DNA of 64,000 bases, taken from assembly GCF_018130695.1 (NCBI RefSeq), contig NZ_JAFCJX010000023.1, forward strand, positions 62,001 to 126,000. The letters are read 5' to 3'. This document shows positions 42,686-50,836 of this stretch, one piece after another. The translations under genes were made by a program, and so were the position numbers. Under the pieces are notes generated by a model. That model worked only from the letters and a program-made list of their open reading frames with translations, was not told the origin of the DNA and made no database searches. Source of the stretch: Bradyrhizobium jicamae (lineage in GTDB: Bacteria; Pseudomonadota; Alphaproteobacteria; Rhizobiales; Xanthobacteraceae). Each line of letters opens with the position of its first letter. Position 1 is the stretch's first letter.

Positions 42686-43138
42686 CTACCCCTTCAACTT
42701 CGCCATCGCCACGCCCTCGCGCGCGAGTTCATCGGCGCGCTCGTTTTCGGCGTGGCCGGCGTGGCCCTTGATCCAGTGCCAGCGCACCTCGTGCGGCTTC
42801 AGCGCGGCGTCGAGGCGCTGCCACAGCTCGACATTCTTGACCGGCTTCTTGTCCGCGGTACGCCAGCCGTTGCGCTTCCAGCCGTGGATCCAGCCGGTGA
42901 TGCCCTGGCGGACATACTGGCTGTCGGTGGTGAGATCGACCGTGCACGGCTTCTTCAGCGCTTCCAGCGCCGAGATCGCCGCCATCAGTTCCATGCGGTT
43001 GTTGGTGGTGTGGGCCTCGCCGCCCTTCAATTCCTTCTCGACCTCGCCGAAGCGCAGGATCGCGCCCCAGCCGCCCGGTCCGGGATTTCCCGAACAGGCG
43101 CCGTCGGTGAAGATGGTGACCAGCGGCTTCTCGCTCAC
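42686..43138 (-). CDS. rnhA: Ribonuclease HI
   Basis: The 150-residue protein has the catalytic acids in TIFTDGACSGNPGPGGWG (Asp12), TTNNRMELMAAI (Glu50), TDSQYVRQGI and GHAGHAENERADELA. It removes RNA from RNA-DNA hybrids. The start is GTG 43138, overlapping the thrB stop by 4 bases (GTGA), which gives the normal N-terminus MSEKPLVTIFTDG. The rnhA-thrB-ispH order is common in Hyphomicrobiales. Confidence 0.96.
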   Translation of the reverse strand: MSEKPLVTIFTDGACSGNPGPGGWGAILRFGEVEKELKGGEAHTTNNRMELMAAISALEALKKPCTVDLTTDSQYVRQGITGWIHGWKRNGWRTADKKPVKNVELWQRLDAALKPHEVRWHWIKGHAGHAENERADELAREGVAMAKLKG

Positions 43139-44115
43139 GCCGCGCACCCGGCCGGCGTCACGCCGTAATCGCGCAAGCCCCCAACCTGCTGCTGGAAGCG
43201 CAGCTTGCGGACATATTCCAGGGGATCCTTCGGCTTCACCAGCGCACCCGGCGGCACGTTGAGGAAATCGACCAGGCGCGTCAGCAGGAAGCGCAGCGCG
43301 GCGCCGCGCGCCAGCAGCGGCAGCGCATTCTCTTCCGCCGCCGACAGCGGACGCTCGCGGCCGTAGGCGTTGAGCAGCGCACGCGCCTTCGTCACGTTGA
43401 AGGAGTGATCCGGCTCGAAGCACCATGCGTTCAGGCAGATCGCGACGTCATAGGCCAGGATGTCGTTGCAGGAGAACGGGAAGTCGATCAGCCCCGAAAC
43501 CTTGTCGCCGAGGAAGAACACGTTGTCGGGAAACAGGTCGGCATGGATCACGCCATCAGGCAGATCGGCCGGCCAGTTGGCTTCGAGGAAATCGAGCTCG
43601 CGCGCGATGAAATCGTGCAGGCCGGCCTGCACGCTGTCGGCACGCGGCGCCGATGGCGCAAACAGCGATCGCCAGCCGCCGACCGAGAGCGGGTTCTTGC
43701 GCACCAGCGGGAAATCGCACCCGGCAAGATGCATCTTGGCCATCGCATCGCCGACGCCGGCGCAATGCGCCACGTTCGGCCGCCGCGGCCACATGCCCTC
43801 GAGGAAGTTGATGATCGCCGCGGGGCGGCCGACCAGCCGGCTGTAGACCTCGCCCTGGCGGTTCTTCGCCGGCTGCGGACATGACACGCCGCGCGCGGCC
43901 AGATGCGCCATCAGCGACAGGAAATACGGCAGATCGTCTTCCGCCACGCGCTTCTCATAGAGCGTGAGGATGTAGGCGCCCTTGCTGGTGTGCAGCAGGA
44001 AGTTCGAATTCTCGACGCCTTCGGCGATGCCCTTGTAGGAGAGCAATTCGCCGATGTCGTAACCCTTGAGGAATTCCGCGAGATCTTCGGCGGCGACGTC
44101 GGTGTAGACCGCCAT
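43135..44115 (-). CDS. thrB: Homoserine kinase
   Basis: The 326-residue protein is the APH-fold homoserine kinase of alphaproteobacteria, starting MAVYTDVAAEDLAEFLKGYD, with the catalytic VIHADLFPDNVFFLG and the metal-binding LIDFPFSCND. It phosphorylates homoserine in threonine synthesis. It begins 6 bases after the ispH stop and overlaps rnhA by 4 bases. Confidence 0.96.
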   Translation of the reverse strand: MAVYTDVAAEDLAEFLKGYDIGELLSYKGIAEGVENSNFLLHTSKGAYILTLYEKRVAEDDLPYFLSLMAHLAARGVSCPQPAKNRQGEVYSRLVGRPAAIINFLEGMWPRRPNVAHCAGVGDAMAKMHLAGCDFPLVRKNPLSVGGWRSLFAPSAPRADSVQAGLHDFIARELDFLEANWPADLPDGVIHADLFPDNVFFLGDKVSGLIDFPFSCNDILAYDVAICLNAWCFEPDHSFNVTKARALLNAYGRERPLSAAEENALPLLARGAALRFLLTRLVDFLNVPPGALVKPKDPLEYVRKLRFQQQVGGLRDYGVTPAGCAA

Positions 44116-44121
44116 CGACGA

Positions 44122-45093
44122 TTACTCGGCGACGGCTTCGGGACGCAGCGAGCGCGGCAGCGGGAAGAACTCGTTCTCTTCCGCGGCCGACACCGTCTCG
44201 ACGTGAAGCTCGAAGCGCTCGGCGAAGGCGCCCATGATCTCCTCGACGATCACCTCCGGCGCCGAGGCGCCCGCGGTGATGCCGAGGCTCTTGATGCCCT
44301 CGAACCGCGCCCAGTCGATGTCGCTCGCCCTTTGGGCCAGCACGGCAATGGGACAGCCCTCACGCTCGGCGACTTCGCGCAGCCGCTGCGAGTTCGACGA
44401 GTTCGGCGCGCCGACCACGATCAGCGCGTCGACCACCGGCGCCACCTTCTTCACCGCGAGCTGGCGGTTGGTGGTGGCGTAGCAGATGTCTTCCTTGTGC
44501 GGCCCGTTGATGTTCGGGAAGCGCTCCTTGAGCAGCGCCACGATCTCCGCAGTGTCGTCGATCGACAGCGTGGTCTGGGTCACGAAGGCGAGGTTATCAG
44601 GGTTCTTCGGATTGATGGTCTTGGCGTCCTCGGCGGTCTCGATCAGGGTCACCGCGCCGACCGGCAGCTGGCCCAACGTGCCGACCACCTCGGGGTGATG
44701 GGAGTGACCGATCAGGAAGATCTCGCGGCCGCGCTTGAAGTGGATGGCGGCCTCGCGGTGGACCTTGGTCACCAGCGGGCAAGTCGCGTCCAGCGAGAAG
44801 AAATTGCGGGCCTTGGCCTCGGCCGGAACCGATTTCGGCACGCCATGGGCCGAAAATACCACCGGAGCGTTGGTATCGTCGGGGATTTCGGCCAATTCCT
44901 CGACGAAAATGGCGCCCTTGGTCTTCAAGCTGTCGACCACGTATTTGTTATGCACGATCTCGTGCCGGACATAGACGGGGGCGCCATAGATGGTAAGCGC
45001 CCGTTCCACCGTATCGATGGCGCGGACCACCCCGGCGCAGAAGCCGCGCGGGGAACAAAGCACGATTCTCAGGTCTGGTTTCTTGGCTGACAT
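44122..45093 (-). CDS. ispH: 4-hydroxy-3-methylbut-2-enyl diphosphate reductase
   Basis: The 323-residue iron-sulfur enzyme has all three cluster cysteines, in CSPRGFCAGV, DATCPLVTKVH and EDICYATTNRQ, plus HPEVVGT and PNSSNSQRL. It makes IPP and DMAPP in the last step of the non-mevalonate isoprenoid pathway. I start at ATG 45093 (MSAKKPDLRIVLCSPRG). It leads the ispH-thrB-rnhA operon and is divergent from trcR. Confidence 0.97.
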   Translation of the reverse strand: MSAKKPDLRIVLCSPRGFCAGVVRAIDTVERALTIYGAPVYVRHEIVHNKYVVDSLKTKGAIFVEELAEIPDDTNAPVVFSAHGVPKSVPAEAKARNFFSLDATCPLVTKVHREAAIHFKRGREIFLIGHSHHPEVVGTLGQLPVGAVTLIETAEDAKTINPKNPDNLAFVTQTTLSIDDTAEIVALLKERFPNINGPHKEDICYATTNRQLAVKKVAPVVDALIVVGAPNSSNSQRLREVAEREGCPIAVLAQRASDIDWARFEGIKSLGITAGASAPEVIVEEIMGAFAERFELHVETVSAAEENEFFPLPRSLRPEAVAE

Positions 45094-45202
45094 GGGGTAA
45101 TCCCGGGACCGAATCACCCCTCGCCGGCGGGCGGGGAACGGCCGATACAGGGTAGGACTTGGGACCCCTTTCGGGCAGAGTCAAGGCTCATTTCATGGCC
45201 CA

Positions 45203-45232
45203 TTGCGCCGTTACCCCGGGAGGGACTATATA
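45203..45232 (+). promoter_or_regulatory. Candidate trcR promoter
   Basis: TTGCGC (45203-45208) and TATATA (45227-45232) are 18 bases apart. The start would fall near 45239, about 70 bases before the trcR ATG. Confidence 0.45.
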
Positions 45233-45309
45233 GGCCCATAATTCCCGTTATCGCCGATGACCACCGGTTTCGCCTCAAAAGGGTGGGCGAAGCACAAAGG
45301 AGATTTGCC

Positions 45310-46008
45310 ATGAGCAACGCCCCGCTGATGCCGAAGGCAACTGCCGTCTGGCTGCTCGACAACACCGCGCTGACCTTCAACCAGGTCGCCGATTTCACCA
45401 AAATGCACCCGCTGGAGATCCAGGCCATCGCCGACGGCGACGCCGCCCAGGGGATCAAGGGCTCGGACCCGATTTCCAACGGCCAGCTGACCCGCGAGGA
45501 GATCGAAAAGGGCGAGCGCGACCCGGACCACCGTCTTCGCCTCGAGGAGAGCAAGGTGGTGCTGCCGACCGCCGCCAAGAAGAAGGGCCCGCGCTACACC
45601 CCGGTGTCGCGCCGCCACGAGCGACCGAGCGCGATCCTCTGGCTGGTGCGCAACCACCCCGAGTTGAAGGACGCGCAGATCATGCGCCTGGTCGGTACCA
45701 CCAAGACCACGATCGCCAGCGTCCGCGACCGCACCCACTGGAACGCCTCGACGCTTACGCCGATGGATCCGGTGACGCTCGGCCTCTGCTCGCAGATCGA
45801 GCTCGACTTCGAGGTGCAGCGCGCCGCCAAGGAAAAGCCGACCGCCACCGTCTACGGCGGCGCCACGCTGCTGCCGGCCTCCGAGACCACGCGCAAGGAT
45901 CAGCCCGACTACGAGCCGACCGAGCGCCAGCAGGACGAATTCAACGTCGACGCCGTGTTCGCCAAGCTGAAGACTATCGGCGGCAAGAAGCAGGACGACG
46001 AGGAGTAA
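45310..46008 (+). CDS. trcR: Cell-cycle transcriptional regulator TrcR (DUF1013)
   Basis: The 232-residue protein begins MSNAPLMPKATAVWLLDNTA then LTFNQVADF and contains two helix-turn-helix-like parts, the second SAILWLVRNHPELKDAQIMR then LVGTTKTTIASVRDR. DUF1013 proteins are conserved in alphaproteobacteria and were linked to control of CtrA and cell-cycle genes. The ATG at 45310 has a near-perfect AAAGGAGA site. A strong terminator follows the gene. Confidence 0.93.
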   Translation: MSNAPLMPKATAVWLLDNTALTFNQVADFTKMHPLEIQAIADGDAAQGIKGSDPISNGQLTREEIEKGERDPDHRLRLEESKVVLPTAAKKKGPRYTPVSRRHERPSAILWLVRNHPELKDAQIMRLVGTTKTTIASVRDRTHWNASTLTPMDPVTLGLCSQIELDFEVQRAAKEKPTATVYGGATLLPASETTRKDQPDYEPTERQQDEFNVDAVFAKLKTIGGKKQDDEE

Positions 46009-46041
46009 GCGCTTCTCGAAATCGATAGCGACAATGCGAGA

Positions 46042-46070
46042 CGCGGCAGGTCACCTTGCCGCGTTTTTTT
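46042..46070 (+). terminator. Rho-independent terminator of trcR
   Basis: A CGCGGCAGG...CCTTGCCGCG hairpin at 46042-46063, with one bulged base, is followed directly by seven T (46064-46070). Confidence 0.85.
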
Positions 46071-46096
46071 CGATGCACGATTCCGCCCCTTCTCCG

Positions 46097-46218
46097 CTGT
46101 CATGCCCCGCGAAAGCGGGGCACCCAGTACGCCGCGGCCTTTCAGCTCAACAACAATCTTCCCGGCGTACTGGGTCGCCCGCCCCAGTGCGCAATTGCGC
46201 ACAAGGCGGGCGATGACA
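46097..46218. repeat. Composite palindromic repeat, second locus
   Basis: Unit C (46165-46218) repeats unit B of the 42.5 kb element: GCGTACTGGGT, CGCCCG arm, GTGCGCAATTGCGCAC and GGGCGATGACA. Unit D (46097-46133) is inverted, with a simpler stem TGCCCCGC-GAAA-GCGGGGCA, but it keeps the same outer CTGTCAT and ACCCAGTACGC ends. Thus the flanks are conserved while the hairpin varies. The element lies between the trcR terminator and a lipoprotein gene. Confidence 0.75.
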
Positions 46219-46249
46219 CTTGTGGTGTGGGCGTGTCTTTGCCTAACAG

Positions 46250-46525
46250 CTACGGCCTGTTCGGATTGTTCAGCATGTACTCGCCGAGATCGCGCTGCCG
46301 ACGATCGGCGCGGGCCTCCAGGCGCTGGCGCTGGACGTCGCGGTCCTTGCGGCAGGAGACATAGTCGGGCGAGCCGACCTTGACCTTGCCGCCGGCCTGG
46401 CAGAACTGATCGTCGTCCCCCATCGTGGTCTCGGCAAGCGATGGCTGGCCGCGCTCCAGGCATCCGGCCAGCAGCGGCAGTGCGAGCAACAACGCCAAAG
46501 GCGCGCGGGCGGAAATCGATCGCAT
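46250..46525 (-). CDS. Small lipoprotein
   Basis: The 91-residue product from ATG 46525 has a signal sequence ending in the lipobox LLAGC, so lipid attachment at the cysteine (about residue 20) is expected. The short mature part is charged, with two more cysteines (QFCQAGGKV and SCRKD). It could be a minor outer-membrane or periplasmic anchor protein; I do not recognise a family. The frame is open to 46588. Confidence 0.75.
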   Translation of the reverse strand: MRSISARAPLALLLALPLLAGCLERGQPSLAETTMGDDDQFCQAGGKVKVGSPDYVSCRKDRDVQRQRLEARADRRQRDLGEYMLNNPNRP

Positions 46526-46870
46526 CCAGACAGTCCGTTCGTCTCTTGAGTGTGACAGGGAACGTGACGCGGTTTCCGACGGGATCACCGCACGAGCAAG
46601 GAAATCCGGACCGGGATGACGCGGTAATCCATCAAAATCAAGGCGATTTTGCTTCCAAATGAGACGGGGAACGCGATCGGCTGGTCACGCAAGACCCAGC
46701 GGCAACGCCTGCGACGGCGCCCCTCCGCGACGGCGAAATTAACGTCCCGGCCGCTGCGGCATTGTGAACCATCTCTCAATCTCAATTCTCAATTCATACT
46801 AGATTGCATTCCCAAGTTGTATCGGCGGAGCAACGATCTCTCTTCAATTTGCAACGACGGAGAATTTCGC
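46526..46870. other. 345-base gene-free divergent region with heptamer run
   Basis: This spacer lies between the lipoprotein and the 46871 gene, which point away from each other. The most striking part is TCTCAAT three times at 46774-46780, 46780-46786 and 46787-46793, about 80 bases before the plus-strand start. I see no gene with a good start here. Confidence 0.5.
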
Positions 46871-47833
46871 ATGGACGTCCTCGACGATTTCCAACTCACA
46901 TCCGTATCCGGCCGTATCGCCAACAACGCGATACCGGGCGCGGCTGATTTCCAGGCTGCACCGGCGCAGATGCGCAGCCTCCTCGGTCCTCTCGCTTTGA
47001 TGCCAGGCACCTGGAAGGGCCGCGGCTTCAACCAGATCTGGCGGCCGTTCCACGGCTCGCAGGATCGCTTCCTGGAATTGAACGAGACCATCGAGACGCT
47101 GCAGTTCGACGAGATTCCCGGCGACATTCCGAACCGCGGCTTCCTGCAGGCTGACGTCAATCTGCACGGCATCCGCTATTTGCAGCAGATCCAGGACGCG
47201 CATGTGCTGGGGCCGAACGGCAAGCTCGCCGGCATCCATATCGAGCCCGGGCTCTGGATCAGCACGCCCGAGACCACGGATCCGCAGGATCCGCCGACGG
47301 TGGCGCGGCTTGCCAACATTCCGCATGGCACGTCGCTGGTCGCGCAGGGCACCGGCGCGCCGCACAATGGCGGACCCGAGATCAAGCCGGTCAGCATCAC
47401 GCCGTTCGTGATCGGCGATCCCAACAACAAGATCCAGTTTCCGGAGACCAATCTTGCGGCGCCGAGTCAGTTCCGCACGCCGCCCGGCGACATTCCGCAA
47501 GTCACGCAAGCGATGGTCGACGATCCCAACAGCGTGCTGGTGAAGGCGATCGCCGGGCAGCACATCATCTCGACCACGGTGCTGAACGTCTCGACCACGC
47601 CGCTGAAGCCTCCGACGAGTGGCGGCGGCACCTCCAACATCGCGTTCCTCGTCGGCGCGGCTGATGGCCCCAACGCAAGCGCCGTGGAGGTCGAATCCAC
47701 CTTCTGGCTCGAGATCATCCGTGAGCCAAACGGCGCCATCAAGCATCAGCTGCAATACACGCAGACGGTGCTGTTGAACTTCAACGGGCTGAGCTGGCCG
47801 CATGTGACGGTCGCGACGCTCGTCAAGCAGTAG
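46871..47833 (+). CDS. Hypothetical protein, possible lipocalin/nitrobindin-like fold
   Basis: The 320-residue product starts at ATG 46871 after GGAGA. It has no signal peptide. Near residue 40 it reads LGPLALMPGTWKGRGFNQIW, where PGTWKGRG resembles the GTWxGxG opening strand of nitrobindin/FABP-type heme or ligand binders. The body is beta-rich with several Thr/Pro-containing loops (VLNVSTTPLKPPTSGGGTSN). A hydrophobic-ligand-binding role is only a guess. A terminator follows. Confidence 0.7.
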   Translation: MDVLDDFQLTSVSGRIANNAIPGAADFQAAPAQMRSLLGPLALMPGTWKGRGFNQIWRPFHGSQDRFLELNETIETLQFDEIPGDIPNRGFLQADVNLHGIRYLQQIQDAHVLGPNGKLAGIHIEPGLWISTPETTDPQDPPTVARLANIPHGTSLVAQGTGAPHNGGPEIKPVSITPFVIGDPNNKIQFPETNLAAPSQFRTPPGDIPQVTQAMVDDPNSVLVKAIAGQHIISTTVLNVSTTPLKPPTSGGGTSNIAFLVGAADGPNASAVEVESTFWLEIIREPNGAIKHQLQYTQTVLLNFNGLSWPHVTVATLVKQ

Positions 47834-47875
47834 CGTTCGCTCGGGTCCACCTCGAGACGAGCGCGCAACGGCGGA

Positions 47876-47919
47876 AGCAGCCCGGGCAATCCTCCCTGCC
47901 CCGGGCTGCTTCTGCTTTT
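47876..47919 (+). terminator. Rho-independent terminator after the 46871 gene
   Basis: AGCAGCCCGGG at 47876-47886 pairs with CCCGGGCTGCT at 47900-47910, followed by TCTGCTTTT. It separates this gene from the convergent prpE gene. Confidence 0.75.
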
Positions 47920-47925
47920 CGCGCG

Positions 47926-49836
47926 CTAGACTTTGCCCTTCAACGCATCGCCGATCTCGTCGAGCACCTTGGGGTCCTCGATCGTTGCCGGCATCGTCCA
48001 GGATTCGCCGTCGGCGATCTTCTTGATGGTGCCGCGCAGGATCTTTCCCGACCGCGTCTTCGGCAGCCGCCCCACCGTGATCGCGAGCTTGAAGGCGGCG
48101 ACCGGCCCGAGCTTCTCGCGCACCAGCGCGACGACATCCTTCTCGACATCGGCAGGCGCGCGCGACACGCCGGCCTTCAGCACCAGGAAGCCGCAGGGCA
48201 CCTCGCCCTTGATCGCATCCTTGATGCCAAGCACGGCGCATTCGGCGACGTCGGGATGCGAGGCCAGGATCTCTTCCATGCCGCCGGTGGAAAGACGATG
48301 GCCGGCGACATTAATGATGTCGTCGGTGCGGCCCATCACCCAGACATAGCCGTCGGCATCCTTGTAGCCGGCGTCCGAGGTCTTGTAGTAGCCGGGGAAT
48401 TCGGTGAGGTAGGCCTCCTTGAAGCGCTCCTCCTGCTGCCACAATGTCGGCAGACAGGCCGGCGGCATCGGCAGCTTGATGACGATCGAGCCCATCGTGC
48501 CCGCCGGCACCGGCTTTGCGGCTTCATCGACCACGTCGACCTGATAGCCCGGCATCGGCACCGTCGGCGAGCCGTGCTTGACCGGCAGCATGCCGAGCCC
48601 CACCGGATTGCCGGCGATGCACCAGCCGGTCTCGGTCTGCCACCAGTGATCGATGACGGGCACCTTGAGCTGCGCCTCGGCCCATTCCACCGTCGGCGGA
48701 TCGGCGCGTTCGCCGGCCAGGAACAGGGTGCGGAACGACGACAGATCGTATTTGCCGATCAGCTTCCCTTCCGGATCCTCCTTCTTGATGGCGCGGAATG
48801 CGGTCGGCGCGGTGAACAACGCAACCGCCTTGTGCTCCGAGATCACGCGCCAGAACGCGCCGGCATCGGGCGTGCCGACCGGCTTGCCCTCATACATGAT
48901 CGAGGTCGCGCCATGAATCAGCGGGCCGTAGACGATGTAGCTGTGACCGACCACCCAGCCGATATCGGAGCCGCACCACCAGACCTCGCCGGGCTTGACG
49001 CCATAGAGATTGAACATCGACCATTTCAGCGCGACCAGATGCCCGCCATTGTCGCGCACGACCCCCTTGGGGATGCCCGTCGTTCCCGACGTGTAGAGGA
49101 TGTAGAGCGGATCGGTCGCGAGCACCGGCACGCATGCGGCGCTCTTGCCGGCCTCGAGCGCGGCACGGCGCAGGCTGGCCCAGTCATGATCGCGGCCGGC
49201 GATCAGCTCGCAGGTCTGCTGCGGCCGCTGCAGGATGATGCAGGCATCCGGCTTGGCGCTGGCGAGCTTGATGGCCTCGTCGAGCAGCGGCTTGTATTGC
49301 ACGATGCGGCCGGGCTCGATGCCACAGCTCGCCGACAGGATCAGCTTCGGCTTGGCATCGTCAATCCGGCTCGCCAATTCCTTCGCCGCGAAGCCGCCGA
49401 ACACCACTGAATGCACCGCGCCGATCCGCGCGCAGGCCAGCATCGCCACCACGGCTTCCGGCACCAGCGGCATATAGAGGATAACGCGATCGCCCTTGGC
49501 GACGCCGAAATCGGCCATCACGGCGGCGAGCGTCTGCACCTCCTTCAGCATATCGGCATAGGTGAATTTCGAGACCGAGTTGGTCAGCGGCGAGTCGTGG
49601 ATCAGCGCGACCTGGTCAGCGCGTCCGCCCGCGACGTGGCGATCGAGCGCGTTGTAGCAGGTGTTGACCACGGCACCGCTGAACCAGCGGCCATAGGCGC
49701 CGATTGAGGGATCGAAGATCTTTGTCGGCGGCGCGATCCAGTCGATCTCGCGCGCGGCCTCCGCCCAGAAGCCCTCAGGGTCTTTCAGCGAGCGCGCATG
49801 CACTTCATGGTACCGGCTGTTGTCGTGAATGGTCAT
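47926..49836 (-). CDS. prpE: Propionyl-CoA synthetase
   Basis: The 636-residue acyl-CoA synthetase has the ACAS N-terminal domain (REIDWIAPPTKIFDP), YILYTSGTTGIPKGVVRDNG, the DHWWQTETGWCIAGNP pocket motif with Trp-Trp, and the catalytic SGKILRGTIKKI. This segment set fits PrpE better than acetyl-CoA synthetase. It activates propionate (or acetate) to the CoA ester. GGGAGA precedes ATG 49836. No propionate carboxylase genes are adjacent. Confidence 0.92.
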   Translation of the reverse strand: MTIHDNSRYHEVHARSLKDPEGFWAEAAREIDWIAPPTKIFDPSIGAYGRWFSGAVVNTCYNALDRHVAGGRADQVALIHDSPLTNSVSKFTYADMLKEVQTLAAVMADFGVAKGDRVILYMPLVPEAVVAMLACARIGAVHSVVFGGFAAKELASRIDDAKPKLILSASCGIEPGRIVQYKPLLDEAIKLASAKPDACIILQRPQQTCELIAGRDHDWASLRRAALEAGKSAACVPVLATDPLYILYTSGTTGIPKGVVRDNGGHLVALKWSMFNLYGVKPGEVWWCGSDIGWVVGHSYIVYGPLIHGATSIMYEGKPVGTPDAGAFWRVISEHKAVALFTAPTAFRAIKKEDPEGKLIGKYDLSSFRTLFLAGERADPPTVEWAEAQLKVPVIDHWWQTETGWCIAGNPVGLGMLPVKHGSPTVPMPGYQVDVVDEAAKPVPAGTMGSIVIKLPMPPACLPTLWQQEERFKEAYLTEFPGYYKTSDAGYKDADGYVWVMGRTDDIINVAGHRLSTGGMEEILASHPDVAECAVLGIKDAIKGEVPCGFLVLKAGVSRAPADVEKDVVALVREKLGPVAAFKLAITVGRLPKTRSGKILRGTIKKIADGESWTMPATIEDPKVLDEIGDALKGKV

Positions 49837-49934
49837 GGCGTCTCTCCCGGCGGCCGTAGCTCACCTCTTTGTCCGCCATTGTCACGGGATGCGGCGGCGA
49901 TTCAAGCCGAAATCAGACCGACCTTGGCACTAGG

Positions 49935-50702
49935 CTAGTACCCGTCGACCCCGTTGATCTGCAGCAAGCGATCGCGCATCGCCTTCGCCAGATCGTAGCC
50001 CGGCTTGCCGAACTCGGCATTGCGACGGGCGATGAACTGATCCTGCTCGCGCTGCAGCTGACGCGCCAGGCGCGGATCGGACGCGGCCTCGCGCACCTGG
50101 CGGATGCTCGAGCCGTAGACCTCGCGGTCGAGATCGGCGAGCTCCGGATTGGCGCAGATCGCCTTTTCGACGGCGCGGCGCGCCTTGCGGCAATCGAAGC
50201 TGGGCTTGCCGGCAACCGCCTTGAGCGCGCCCAGCCGCTCCAGCTCCAGCGACAGCGACTTGTGATTGGCCTTGGCCAGCGCGTGCGCGGGATCGAGCTT
50301 CAGCGCGGCGCCGAAATCCATGATCGCCTTGGGCCGGTCGCCCTTGCGCCGCCACAGTTCGCCGCGCGCATTCAGCGCATCCGCCTGCGCCGGATCGAGC
50401 CGCAGCAAAGTGTCGTAATCGGCGATGGCGCGGTCGTCCTGCCGCTTGCGGCCAAGCGCCGCGGCGCGTGCCGTCAGCGCCTTGATGCGATCGGGCTTGG
50501 CCGTCTTCTCATTGTCGAGCAGCGTGCCGCAGGCATCGATGATCTTGTCGTCGTCGGTCGTCGCGGCCGCCGCCGCACACGGCGCCGGATCGGCCTGCAC
50601 GTCCTTGCCCGGTTCGCTGCTGGTCGCGGATGCGGCATCTGCCAGCACCACGCATGGCACGCATACCAGCATCGCCCAAAACCAGTTTGCAGCCCTACGC
50701 AT
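49935..50702 (-). CDS. Exported TPR and LprI-like protein
   Basis: This 255-residue protein has a signal peptide (WFWAMLVCVPCVVLADAASA), then two or three TPR units (RAIADYDTLLRLDPAQADAL, KAIMDFGAALKLDPAHALAK), and a C-terminal LprI/DUF1311 part (FDCRKARRAVEKAICANPEL with paired Cys). LprI-type domains inhibit or bind lysozyme in some bacteria; whether this one does is unknown. Start choice between 50702 and 50708 is uncertain. Confidence 0.72.
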   Translation of the reverse strand: MRRAANWFWAMLVCVPCVVLADAASATSSEPGKDVQADPAPCAAAAATTDDDKIIDACGTLLDNEKTAKPDRIKALTARAAALGRKRQDDRAIADYDTLLRLDPAQADALNARGELWRRKGDRPKAIMDFGAALKLDPAHALAKANHKSLSLELERLGALKAVAGKPSFDCRKARRAVEKAICANPELADLDREVYGSSIRQVREAASDPRLARQLQREQDQFIARRNAEFGKPGYDLAKAMRDRLLQINGVDGY

Positions 50703-50836
50703 CACCATCGCCAACCGAACTATCTCTCCGCACCCAATCGTACCAGCGGCCCGTCATTCGCACAGCCGCCAATTTGCGGCAAAACCATCCCGCGGATTAT
50801 ACGTCAGTATGGCCACCGGCGTTTTGGGGTTTCCAG

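Noticed and set aside
43903..45090. Plus-strand frame of 395 codons opposite thrB and ispH
   Set aside because: Both real genes are certain; the frame has no family sequence.
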